From positions 1-9,856 of the forward strand of contig JAGUYV010000472.1 in assembly GCA_020061125.1 (NCBI GenBank): a stretch of 9,856 nt of DNA, given 5' to 3'. The notes below the pieces were generated by a model. That model saw nothing but the letters and a program-made list of their open reading frames with translations, did not search any database and had not been told where the DNA came from. Shown here in pieces: positions 1-7,226 of the stretch. How positions within the stretch are numbered: the stretch's first letter is position 1; each line of letters opens with the position of its first letter. The position numbers were made by a program, and so were the translations under genes. This stretch comes from a bacterium. GTDB lineage: Bacteria > UBP15 > UBA6099 > DSWB01.

Positions 1-442
1 GTCGCTGTTCGCCAGCCTGGCGCGCGGCATGTTCGGCGCCGGGGAGCTGCCCTGGCCCATGATCGGCCTGGGGCTGGGCATCGGCGCGGGCATCATTGCG
101 CTGGACGAAATTCTCAAGGCTGCGGGCGCGCGGTTCCGCGCCTATGTCATGCCCGTGGCCGTGGGCATTTACCTGCCCCTGTCCCTGTCCGTGCCTATGT
201 TCGCGGGCGGGATACTGGCGCATCTGACCCGGAACAGCAACCGGGCGCACGCGGGCGTTCTGTGCTCGTCCGGGCTGATTGCAGGCGAGGCCATCACCGG
301 CATAGCCGTGGGCGCGGCCATGTACTTCGGCAGCGGCGTTCTGCCGGTGTCCGTGAGCGCGCCGCCCGCGCTCACCCTGGCCGCCGCGGCCGCTGTCATG
401 GGCGGGCTGTGGATCGTCAGCCGTAACGGGCAAGGCAAATAA
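1..442 (+). CDS. OPT-family oligopeptide transporter, C-terminal part (5' end outside window)
   Basis: This is the tail of an integral membrane transporter; the frame is open from base 2 to a TAA at 440-442, giving about 146 residues. I see four hydrophobic stretches: one after PWPM ending at IALDEILK, one around YVMPVAVGIYLPLSLSVP, one at GLIAGEAITGIAVGAAMYF, and a final Ala/Val-rich helix before a short basic tail ending NGQGK. The segments LDEILK, VGIYLPLSLSVP and GLIAGEAITGI match the C-terminal signature of bacterial OPT-family carriers, which move oligopeptides or peptide- or siderophore-like metal chelates across the inner membrane. Full members are several hundred residues long, so most of the gene lies upstream. 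The substrate cannot be told from this part. Family assignment is from remembered motifs and is fairly secure. Confidence 0.85.
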   Translation, partial: SLFASLARGMFGAGELPWPMIGLGLGIGAGIIALDEILKAAGARFRAYVMPVAVGIYLPLSLSVPMFAGGILAHLTRNSNRAHAGVLCSSGLIAGEAITGIAVGAAMYFGSGVLPVSVSAPPALTLAAAAAVMGGLWIVSRNGQGK

Positions 443-444
443 AC

Positions 445-472
445 CTGTTTTCCCGGCGCGATTATTTATAAT
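445..472 (+). promoter_or_regulatory. Candidate sigma70 promoter of typA
   Basis: A perfect TATAAT lies at 467-472. The best -35 match is CTGTTT at 445-450 with a 16-base spacer, matching the consensus at only two positions. Transcription would begin near 479-480, giving a leader of about 45 bases before the typA ATG. The AT-rich stretch 461-473 stands out sharply from the GC-rich surroundings, which supports a real -10 element. The weak -35 suggests activator help or modest strength. Confidence 0.55.
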
Positions 473-482
473 ACAGAGTGCA

Positions 483-503
483 GCGCGGCCCGCACGGCCG
501 CGC
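483..503 (+). promoter_or_regulatory. GC-only stem-loop in the typA 5' leader
   Basis: The arms GCGCGGCC (483-490) and GGCCGCGC (496-503) are perfect 8-base reverse complements around the loop CGCAC. The hairpin starts only a few bases after the predicted transcript start, so it would sit at the very 5' end of the typA mRNA. It is not followed by a T run (CTCTTTGCG), so it does not look like an intrinsic terminator of the upstream transporter gene, although weak termination cannot be excluded. A role in mRNA stability or temperature-dependent translation is inference only. Confidence 0.5.
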
Positions 504-524
504 CTCTTTGCGATTGGACCTGTC

Positions 525-2336
525 ATGGAAATTCGCAACATCGCCAACATCGCCCATGTGGACCACGGTAAAACCACGCTCATTGACGCGCTGCTCAAGG
601 CGGGTGGCGCATTCCACAGCCGCGAACAACCCGCCGAGCGTGTCATGGACAGCTTCGATCAGGAGCGTGAGCGCGGCATTACCATCTTCGCCAAAAACGC
701 CGCCCTCATGTGGAAAGGCTCCAAAATCAACATCGTGGACACTCCCGGCCACGCGGATTTCGGCTCCGAGGTCGAGCGCGTGCTGCGCTCCGTGGACGCC
801 ACGCTCCTGCTCGTGGACGCCTTCGAAGGCCCCATGCCACAGACCCGGTTCGTGCTCGGCAAAGCCCTTGAAATCGGCCTCAAGGTGCTTGTCGTCATCA
901 ATAAAATTGACAAGCCCATGGCCCGGCCCGAGAAGGTGCTCGATCTCACCCTGGACCTTTTCGACAGCCTGGGCGCCACGGAAGAGCAACTCGATTTCCC
1001 GTACATATACACCATCGCGCGCGAGGGCATCGCCATCCGCAGCCTCGAGGATCCGCACGAGGGCATCACGCCCCTGTTCGACTTCATCATGGAGCATGTG
1101 CCGCCCGCTTCGGCCGACACGGGCGGCGGGTTCCTGATGCAGCCCGCCACCCTGGACTACGACAACTATGTGGGACGCCTGGCCGTGGGCCGGGTGTACA
1201 GCGGCCGCATGCGCGGCAACTCGCCCGTTGTGGTGCTGGACAGCAACGGCGCGCCCCGCGCCGCAAAGACCAGCCGCGTGTACTCGTTCGAGGGCCTGCG
1301 CCGCGTGGAGGCCAAGGAGATTTTAGCGGGCGACATCGTGGCCATCGCCGGCATACCGGACATCTATGTGGGCGAAACCATAGCGGACTCCGAAGACGCC
1401 GAACCGCTGCCCGCCATCCGCGTGGATCCCCCCACCCTCGCCATGTCGTTTCTGGTCAACAACTCGCCGTTCGCGGGCCGCGACGGGCAGTTCGTGACTG
1501 GCCGCCAGGTGTTCGCGCGTCTCATCAAGGAAGCCGAAACCAATGTGGGCCTGCGCGTGGAGCGCGACCCCAACTCCGACACCTTCCGCGTGAGCGGCCG
1601 CGGAGAAATGCAGCTCGCCGTGCTCATCGAGTCCATGCGCCGCGAGGGGTTCGAGATGCAGGTCTCTCGCCCCGAGGTCATCATGCAGAAGGTCGAGGGC
1701 AAGATGTACGAGCCTGTGGAGCGCGCGGCCATCACCGTGCCGGACGACATGACCGGCCGCATCATCGAGGCCGTGAACCAGCGCCGCGGCGCGATCGGCC
1801 AGATGCTCAACGCCGGGGACCGCACCATCATCGAATTCGACATCCCTACGCGCGGGCTGCTCGGGTTCCGCAGCGCCGTGCTGCTCATGACCCGCGGCGA
1901 GGGCACTCTCTACCACACATTTGATCACTACGGCCCGCACCGGGGCGAGATCGGACGGCGCACCGTGGGATCCATGATCAGCGGCGCAACCGGCAAGGCT
2001 CTGGCCTTCGCCCTGTTCAACCTTCAGGAGCGCGGCCGCCTGTTCATCAATCCCGGCGACGAGGTGTACGAGGGCATGATCGTGGGCGAACACAACAAGG
2101 GTGGTGACCTGGTTGTGAATCCCATGAAGGGCAAGCAGCTCACCAACATGCGCGCTTCCGGTTCGGATGAAGCCATCAAGCTCACGCCCGCGGCCCCTCT
2201 CACGCTGGACGCCGCCATCGAGTACATTCAGGACGACGAGTTTGTGGAAGTGACCCCGCACCACATCAGGCTGCGCAAGAAAATCCTCCAGAAGGCGGAC
2301 CGCAAGGTCCACGACCGCAAGGCGCGCTTCGTGTAA
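525..2336 (+). CDS. typA: Translational GTPase TypA/BipA
   Basis: This 603-residue protein is a ribosome-binding GTPase of the EF-G/LepA superfamily. In known bacteria it acts in the cytoplasm, helping late assembly of the large ribosomal subunit and growth under cold or stress. All the GTPase motifs are intact: G1 with H11-V-D-H-G-K-T-T18, G2 in RERGITI (about 48-54), G3 D72-TPGHADFG, and G4 N126-KID. The later EF-G-like domains and BipA-specific C-terminus are present, including GRGEMQLAVLIESMRREGF, QVSRPEVI, RGLLGFRS and the basic ending after EVTPHHIRLRKK. Length matches the family norm of about 600-615. The start at 525 gives the conserved MEIRNIANIAHVDHGKTT opening. The Shine-Dalgarno sequence is weak (GGA at 516-518). 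The gene sits 82 bases after the transporter gene on the same strand and has its own promoter candidate. No rho-independent terminator is visible after the TAA. Confidence 0.98.
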   Translation: MEIRNIANIAHVDHGKTTLIDALLKAGGAFHSREQPAERVMDSFDQERERGITIFAKNAALMWKGSKINIVDTPGHADFGSEVERVLRSVDATLLLVDAFEGPMPQTRFVLGKALEIGLKVLVVINKIDKPMARPEKVLDLTLDLFDSLGATEEQLDFPYIYTIAREGIAIRSLEDPHEGITPLFDFIMEHVPPASADTGGGFLMQPATLDYDNYVGRLAVGRVYSGRMRGNSPVVVLDSNGAPRAAKTSRVYSFEGLRRVEAKEILAGDIVAIAGIPDIYVGETIADSEDAEPLPAIRVDPPTLAMSFLVNNSPFAGRDGQFVTGRQVFARLIKEAETNVGLRVERDPNSDTFRVSGRGEMQLAVLIESMRREGFEMQVSRPEVIMQKVEGKMYEPVERAAITVPDDMTGRIIEAVNQRRGAIGQMLNAGDRTIIEFDIPTRGLLGFRSAVLLMTRGEGTLYHTFDHYGPHRGEIGRRTVGSMISGATGKALAFALFNLQERGRLFINPGDEVYEGMIVGEHNKGGDLVVNPMKGKQLTNMRASGSDEAIKLTPAAPLTLDAAIEYIQDDEFVEVTPHHIRLRKKILQKADRKVHDRKARFV

Positions 2337-2354
2337 GCCCGGACCGCGCCATTG

Positions 2355-2383
2355 TTGACAAATACCCGCCGCAACAGAATAAT
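2355..2383 (+). promoter_or_regulatory. Near-consensus sigma70 promoter for the exported-protein pair
   Basis: TTGACA at 2355-2360 is a perfect -35 box. An ideal 17-base spacer (2361-2377) leads to AATAAT (2378-2383), one mismatch from the -10 consensus. Transcription should begin near 2390, giving a leader of about 60 bases before the ATG at 2451. It is the best promoter match I see in the window, and it implies that the two downstream genes are transcribed independently of typA and probably at a high basal level. Confidence 0.8.
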
Positions 2384-2436
2384 GAGAAATGTTTTGAAGG
2401 GAATATGAAATTGCCGGTTTCGCCGGAAACACACGC

Positions 2437-2443
2437 GAGGGAG
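2437..2443 (+). promoter_or_regulatory. Ribosome binding site GAGGGAG
   Basis: GAGGGAG ends seven bases before the ATG at 2451. It fixes the start of the exported protein there rather than at the earlier ATG at 2405, which lies in another frame and has a purine run (GAAGGGA, 2396-2402) placed too close to be useful. Confidence 0.7.
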
Positions 2444-2450
2444 ATGCACC

Positions 2451-3158
2451 ATGAGGCGATATGCGAAGACGGCCGCAAGGCTTTTTGCCGCCGCGGCCCT
2501 GCTGGCGGCCCTGTCCGCACCCGCGTTTGCGCAAACATGCCGCGAACCCCTTTCCGAAGCCCAGCTCAAGGCGCTTGTGGAAAAAAACATGTGCACGCCG
2601 CTCGTGGGCGATGAGCAGCCCACCACATGCGGCTGTTTCACCAAGCGGTTCCCCGTGAGCTGCTCCAGCGTGAACGCCGACTGCGTGGGTGTGGAAGGCG
2701 TGGACTGGAACCGCCCGCTCATGGCCGGCAAGGACGACAAGGCCGAAACCATCCGTTTCTCAAGCATCAAGGCGTCCCGCGATGTCGTCACCAAGAAATC
2801 CCTGTTCCCAAGCGATCCCCGCACCAGCATCAAGCCCGTGGATGTAAACCCCGCCACCTTCGGTTTCGGCACGGACAAGCCCGTGTGGTGGAAGGAAGTT
2901 TACTATGTATATTGCGAGCCGAACTGGACCAATCCCGGCTCTTACGCGCAGCGCATCAACAACACGGTCGAGGGCAAGGACAACTGGATCCGAGGAGAAA
3001 CCGGCCGCGAGATGATCGTGTACGAGCAGCGCCTCGGCTATTACATTTACATTGACTCCACAACCCAGCACGAGGTCAATGAAGTGGAATGGTCGGACAA
3101 GGACGAAAAGTGGCGCCGCCGCCGTTCGCCCTCGGTCAATTTCATGGAAAACCAATGA
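2451..3158 (+). CDS. Exported Cys- and aromatic-rich protein of unknown function
   Basis: This 235-residue protein has a clear Sec signal peptide: a basic start (MRRYAKTAAR), a hydrophobic core at about 11-23, and a probable cleavage site after AFA at residue 27. The next residues are QTC; the sequence before the cysteine (FAQT) is not a lipobox, so a soluble periplasmic or secreted protein is more likely than a lipoprotein. The mature part has seven cysteines (30, 48, 60, 62, 71, 78, 155). Six of them cluster in the first 50 mature residues with a C60-x-C62 pair, suggesting a small disulfide-rich head. The region 145-200 is aromatic-rich (VWWKEVYYVYC, then NWTNPGSY and GYYIYI), followed by a charged tail. 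I recognise no family. The gene leads a two-gene unit: its TGA overlaps the ATG of the next gene. It has a strong promoter and ribosome binding site, so it is very likely expressed. Confidence 0.88.
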   Translation: MRRYAKTAARLFAAAALLAALSAPAFAQTCREPLSEAQLKALVEKNMCTPLVGDEQPTTCGCFTKRFPVSCSSVNADCVGVEGVDWNRPLMAGKDDKAETIRFSSIKASRDVVTKKSLFPSDPRTSIKPVDVNPATFGFGTDKPVWWKEVYYVYCEPNWTNPGSYAQRINNTVEGKDNWIRGETGREMIVYEQRLGYYIYIDSTTQHEVNEVEWSDKDEKWRRRRSPSVNFMENQ

Positions 3159-4078
3159 TTGCAGCTTTGCGCTTGCTCAAGCAGGCTCTCATTTCGTGCG
3201 CGGTTCTTGCGCTTGTCGTGGCTTCGCTGCGCCCGGCCCGCGCGCAGGACGCCGCGGGCACGGGACATCTGAAATCCAAGATCAATGCGGAGTTTTCTTT
3301 CCCGGCCCAGGACTGGTCGTTTCACAATCCCGGCTCGGACTATTTTTCCGATTTCAAAGACATGAGAATGAACCTGTACGCGTCCAGCGCCGGGGGCTGC
3401 TCCATAGACATGTTCGCGATGCTCGACGGCGAACGCCTGGGGTTCATCGGCACATACATGGTCTCGCTGCAGGATTTTTTCGACATGCGCGGCGCGGAAA
3501 CCGATGAGCAGTACGAGGTGTGGCGCGGAGACCGCGGCAAACGCGTGGTGGGCAAACTCCTGGTGCAGGGGCCTGCGGACAAGACCGGGGCCATGCACAG
3601 CCGGAATGCGGGCACGGCCCCGTACCGCAATGTCATTTACATGATCCTCAACAACATGAACCTTATGCGTCTGGCGTTTTCCGCGCCGGTGAAAGACTGG
3701 AGCAACCCGGAGTGCACGGCCAGGATAGATCGCGTTGTGAACAGTTTCCTGCTCAAAGGCGAACCCGATGCGCGCGAGGAGCGTGTGCTCACGGGCATGG
3801 CCAGCCGCATCACCGCGGACCGCTCAAGCCAGACGCCCGGCCCAGCGGTGATTGACAACGGGCAATCCGGCGCGAGTGCGGGACACGATACGCCTCCGGC
3901 GGCCGCTTCCGGCTCGTCCGAAACCGCAAGCCAGATCAAAGCCCTGCACGACAAGATTGACGCACTCACCGTGCGCCTGTCCGTGCTTGAATCCGGCCAG
4001 GAAAAGCTGCTCAAAAAGATTGACGAACTCACCGGGCAACTGAAAACCCAATGCGCTCCGCAGAGCGCGGACCAATAG
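3155..4078 (+). CDS. Exported protein with C-terminal coiled coil, unknown function
   Basis: I place the start at 3155, where ATGA overlaps the previous stop. This gives 307 residues beginning with a signal peptide (MIAALRLLKQALIS, hydrophobic core to about 25, ARA|QDA cleavage near 30). A longer in-frame start at 3089 would bury this signal, so I reject it. Residues 40-200 form a compact alpha/beta-looking domain with phrases such as INAEFSFPAQDWSFHNPG, GERLGFIGTYMVSLQDFF and LMRLAFSAPVKDW, followed by IDRVVNSFLL. This layout recalls the PsbP/DcrB-like fold, but that is only a guess. C82 and C187 could pair. Residues 223-256 are a Pro/Ala/Ser/Gly-rich linker. About 257-298 is a heptad-patterned coiled coil (IKALHDKIDALTVRLSVLES and on), ending with a lone C300. 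Translational coupling to the upstream gene suggests that the two proteins act together outside the inner membrane. Confidence 0.87.
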   Translation: MIAALRLLKQALISCAVLALVVASLRPARAQDAAGTGHLKSKINAEFSFPAQDWSFHNPGSDYFSDFKDMRMNLYASSAGGCSIDMFAMLDGERLGFIGTYMVSLQDFFDMRGAETDEQYEVWRGDRGKRVVGKLLVQGPADKTGAMHSRNAGTAPYRNVIYMILNNMNLMRLAFSAPVKDWSNPECTARIDRVVNSFLLKGEPDAREERVLTGMASRITADRSSQTPGPAVIDNGQSGASAGHDTPPAAASGSSETASQIKALHDKIDALTVRLSVLESGQEKLLKKIDELTGQLKTQCAPQSADQ

Positions 4079-4141
4079 CAATCCCGTGGATGGAATTTCA
4101 TATTGTGCGAGAAATGCGTGTGCCCGGCGCGCAAGGCGCGG

Positions 4142-7030
4142 TTATTGCGTGATGCGGCGAATGGTGGACAGGTAACGGTCGGACATGGACAGGTAAAAGG
4201 CGAGGCCGTGTTTGAAGTTCTTGCCGATCAGCCCGTCAATGAACAGGCGGCTGATTTCCTTCTGCCGGGTGAGCACGATGTGCGAGCGCTTGAAGATCTC
4301 GCGCTCCTCCGGGTCCATGTCGCGCAGAATTGCGAGAAGCGCCGTGCGGGACCGGGGCTGGTACATCCAGAAGTACATCAGGTCCAGGGCGTTGATGATC
4401 ATGATTTGCTCCAGGTCGCGCGCCTCGTGCCGGACCGAACTCAACAGCTTTTTCGGGGATTCGAGTTTCTCGAGCGCGCTGGTTTCCGGGAACAGCAGTT
4501 CCAGTCGCGCATAGGCGCTGAATACCTGTCCGATTTTGGCATGATAATCGGACAGGCGCTGCGCGACATTGATGCGGCGATCCGCTGCGCCCTCGATCAT
4601 GCCCGCCACGCAGTCGCTGGCGAATTTCGAGATAATGGCCGCCCATTTCTGGAGCATATCGTCCACGGCCGGCGTGCCGGCTAAAACCAGGAATCCGCCG
4701 AACGCACTGTTGAACGCGATGGCCAGGGGGATGGACAGAATGCTGCGGAAGAAGTTGCCGATGATGGCGGCGCGCGGCAGGCCCCGCAGAGTGTTGTGCG
4801 TGGAGATGTACAGCCCGTTGATAAGCGCCATGATCGCATACAGGGCCACGGGGTTGGTCGCCGTGGTGACGCCCATGCCGCGATCCAGAAGCACGGTTTT
4901 GACCAGGTAATCCAGCAGGGGAACCGAAAATCCGGTGTAGAGCAGGGAGTCGGCCACGCGCTCCCAGCTCACATAATCCTTCCATTTCAGAAGAGAGTAT
5001 TTGTGGAACCCGCGTCCCGCGATCACGGACTGAATCACATTGCGCACGCCGGTGATGCCGAACCAGATGAACGCGCCGCAGTAGGCCAGAAGCCACCAGT
5101 CCTTGGTGAGGGCGAATGCGGCAAAGGCCGGGAGGAAGCCGATGAGTACCTTAAGCTGGTTTTTCAGCCCGGTGTTGAGGTATGTCCAGGACTTGCGGGC
5201 GGGGCGCTTTTCCGCGTTTGCGGGCGCGCCGCCGTCCGTGCTCTCACGCATGCCGCCCAGAGTCACGATGTTGCCCTTGTGCCTGTCCACGGTGGGGTTG
5301 TAGTTCCTCTGCCAGTCCACCTTGATCTCGTGGGACAGGGACTGCATTCCCGGCAGGCGGCCGAGCATGGCGGCGGCCGGCCCGAGTGTCGGGCGCGGGA
5401 CCCATGTGACACGGCGGTATGCGGCGATGTTCACGGGGATTTTTTTGTAAAAGGAATTCCCCGGATTTTTGATTTCGCGCTGCGCGCGCGGGGGCAGGGT
5501 GTGCGTGATGGCGAAGCCCATGCCATAGGTGTTCTCCGCGCGGCCCGCGGAGTCCGAACCGATGCGGGATTTGAGAGGCGCTCTGCGGTACATGGTTTTC
5601 AAAGTATCCATGTCCCGGAGAATCGCGCGCAGGCGCTCCGTGCGTTCCGGCGGCGCGCCGCTTTCCTCCTGCCCGCGAATCAGCTTCATGATGAAGTTTT
5701 TCAGGCCGACCACATTGCCCTTATTCAGAATCTGGCGCAGTTCGTTGATCTCCAGGCTGTGCAGGGGCTGCCCGGAGGCCATGTCCTTGAGGTTGAAGAT
5801 CTCCAGCCCCGTTATGGCGCCGCGGCACTCGTAGAGCAATTCCAGGGCGTCGGCGGTGTCGAGGCCGCTCAAGTTCAGAATGAAACGGCTGCGGCAGGGC
5901 AGGCGGCTCAAGCGGTCAATCAACTGGAGCGGGGTCAGTGAAAGCAGGAAAGGCGTGTCTCCGGCCGGTGCGCCGTGCGGGCGTGAGTCGTCCGGCGCCA
6001 GGCATTCTTTTTCCAGATCCTTCTGGGAGATTGGCAACGGCGCGCCCGCCGCAGCCGCGGCCTCGGCCAGACCCAGGTGCAGGAACTCGGCAAGGTGCAG
6101 GGCCGAAGCCTGGCCCGCGCCCACAAAGGCCCGGAACGCGCGCTCGTCCGCGGCAGGCGGCTCGAACCCGAGTTTGTCTTTGAGCGCAAACCGGCGTCGC
6201 GTGTTGTATTCGTTCAGCAGATCCAGCACGCGCGCTTCCTGAAAACGCGACACCTCGCGCCCGAGGCGCAGAACCTCTTGAACCGCGTCCTCGGACAGAA
6301 AATTCAGAAATTCATCCGAGGAGCCGATGTCGGAGGGAGTCCAGATGATCTCGGCGAAGCGATCGTGGAACCGCGCCGGGAATTCCAGTCCGATGCGCAC
6401 GCTGATGCCCATGATGTCCGCGGCTTCGAGCAGCTCGTCCGCGGCTTCGGGCGTGATGTGGTTGTAGTGAATGACCGTGAGCTTGCGGATGCCCTTGATC
6501 CAGGCGTCCATGATGAGGTGGGACGGGGTTTTGCGACCCTTGGTGTTGGCGTCGTGAACATGGTGGTCGAAAGTGACCTGGTTCCATTCCTCGGGCATTT
6601 CGAGCAGGTGATAGCGGCGCAGCAGGGCGCGGATCACGGCGGGACGCCCCGTTGTTGCGGAGCGGAAATCATGGGCCAGCTCGAGTTGCAGCCGGTCGTC
6701 GCCGCGCGCGCGCAGCAGGTGCTTCATGACCTCGACCAGCACGCGGGCGGCGTTCACGCGCATCGCGCCCTGGGTGCCGTTCAGCACTTCATCCCGCAGG
6801 GAGCGCAGAGCGTTGAGCCGATCCGCGGCCGCGCCCGCGTCTATGGTGTCCAGCAGGCTGCTGGCCGCATGCGCGATGCGCAGGTCCTGGGACGCCGCCA
6901 GTTCCTTGATGCCCCGGGGGTGAAGGTGCGGATTCAGCAGCTTCTTGAAGCTCTTCCGCCCCTTGTCGCGCCCAATGACATCATTGACGATTTTGAGAAG
7001 GTCGTGATCCTGGGGATCAAAAAAAAACAT
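4142..7030 (-). CDS. Large protein: PHP-like metallophosphoesterase domain fused to a polytopic membrane domain
   Basis: I choose the ATG at 7028-7030 (MFFFDPQDHDLL, 962 residues); it follows GGGAGGG on the same strand. A longer frame back to 7132 adds an Arg/Gly-rich stretch unlike protein. Residues 1-145 look alpha-helical. From about 150 the pattern follows the PHP fold: D155-H-H-V-H159 (HxH motif), LTVIHYNH (184-191) in place of the usual ITDH strand, VRIGLEF with E216, then after a long insert GAITGLEIFN (E410) and IGSDSAGRA with D493. PHP enzymes use such His/Asp/Glu residues to hold metals and hydrolyse phosphoesters. The final His of the usual GSDxH motif is Ala495 here, so activity is uncertain. 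Residues 620-790 hold about five membrane segments (near 624-641, 646-662, 693-711, 727-744 and 755-786), followed by a helical cytoplasmic-looking tail to 962. The gene stands alone and converges on the exported pair. I know no named family for the whole architecture. Confidence 0.88.
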   Translation of the reverse strand: MFFFDPQDHDLLKIVNDVIGRDKGRKSFKKLLNPHLHPRGIKELAASQDLRIAHAASSLLDTIDAGAAADRLNALRSLRDEVLNGTQGAMRVNAARVLVEVMKHLLRARGDDRLQLELAHDFRSATTGRPAVIRALLRRYHLLEMPEEWNQVTFDHHVHDANTKGRKTPSHLIMDAWIKGIRKLTVIHYNHITPEAADELLEAADIMGISVRIGLEFPARFHDRFAEIIWTPSDIGSSDEFLNFLSEDAVQEVLRLGREVSRFQEARVLDLLNEYNTRRRFALKDKLGFEPPAADERAFRAFVGAGQASALHLAEFLHLGLAEAAAAAGAPLPISQKDLEKECLAPDDSRPHGAPAGDTPFLLSLTPLQLIDRLSRLPCRSRFILNLSGLDTADALELLYECRGAITGLEIFNLKDMASGQPLHSLEINELRQILNKGNVVGLKNFIMKLIRGQEESGAPPERTERLRAILRDMDTLKTMYRRAPLKSRIGSDSAGRAENTYGMGFAITHTLPPRAQREIKNPGNSFYKKIPVNIAAYRRVTWVPRPTLGPAAAMLGRLPGMQSLSHEIKVDWQRNYNPTVDRHKGNIVTLGGMRESTDGGAPANAEKRPARKSWTYLNTGLKNQLKVLIGFLPAFAAFALTKDWWLLAYCGAFIWFGITGVRNVIQSVIAGRGFHKYSLLKWKDYVSWERVADSLLYTGFSVPLLDYLVKTVLLDRGMGVTTATNPVALYAIMALINGLYISTHNTLRGLPRAAIIGNFFRSILSIPLAIAFNSAFGGFLVLAGTPAVDDMLQKWAAIISKFASDCVAGMIEGAADRRINVAQRLSDYHAKIGQVFSAYARLELLFPETSALEKLESPKKLLSSVRHEARDLEQIMIINALDLMYFWMYQPRSRTALLAILRDMDPEEREIFKRSHIVLTRQKEISRLFIDGLIGKNFKHGLAFYLSMSDRYLSTIRRITQ

Positions 7031-7040
7031 TTCTGAACAA

Positions 7041-7047
7041 CCCTCCC
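7041..7047 (-). promoter_or_regulatory. Ribosome binding site GGGAGGG for the 962-residue protein
   Basis: Read on the - strand, GGGAGGG stands ten bases before the ATG at 7030. It is the only strong Shine-Dalgarno-like run near the candidate starts and supports the MFFFDPQ start over the upstream ATG at 7132. Confidence 0.65.
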
Positions 7048-7226
7048 GCCGGTGTCCGGGCGCTCCGCGATAGCGCGGGCCGCGGGCCGGGCAACGATCC
7101 GCGCCCCGGCGCCGGTTCGCGAATTGAAACATATTCTAAACCATATCCTAACGAAACTCTAACAATAATGCCCGGCCCTCCAACACCTTAATTCACGGAT
7201 ATCCAACACCGCCCCGTGGGCCTTGA

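Noticed and set aside
2417-2430. GTTTC-GCCG-GAAAC hairpin in the leader of the first exported protein
   Set aside because: A five-pair stem is too short to separate from chance; no regulatory logic is visible.
1323-2534. Long - strand open frame (about 403 codons) opposite typA
   Set aside because: It is the antisense shadow of a certain gene. Its translation is rich in His, Ala, Gly and Arg with no family-like motifs, a result of GC-rich codon bias.
2405-2614. Upstream ATG at 2405 as a small gene or leader peptide
   Set aside because: Its purine run is only two bases from the ATG, it overlaps the signal peptide gene in another frame, and the GAGGGAG before 2451 fits far better.
3089-3154. 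Longer start for the second exported protein
   Set aside because: It would put 22 residues ahead of a good signal peptide and overlap the upstream gene by 70 bases; the ATGA start at 3155 is more natural.
4122-4141. Terminator hairpin between the convergent genes (CGCG-CAAGG-CGCG)
   Set aside because: The arms are only four bases and self-complementary, and there is no T run on either strand.
4796-7036. Two long + strand open frames (4796-5941 and 6077-7036) opposite the 962-residue gene
   Set aside because: Their translations are Val/Gly/His/Gln/Arg-rich and mirror the codon bias of the - strand gene, which has clear membrane segments, PHP-like motifs and a ribosome binding site.
7031-7132. 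Longer start (ATG at 7132) for the PHP-like membrane protein
   Set aside because: The extra 34 residues are Arg/Gly-rich and low in hydrophobic residues, and the strong GGGAGGG lies inside this stretch just before the ATG at 7030.
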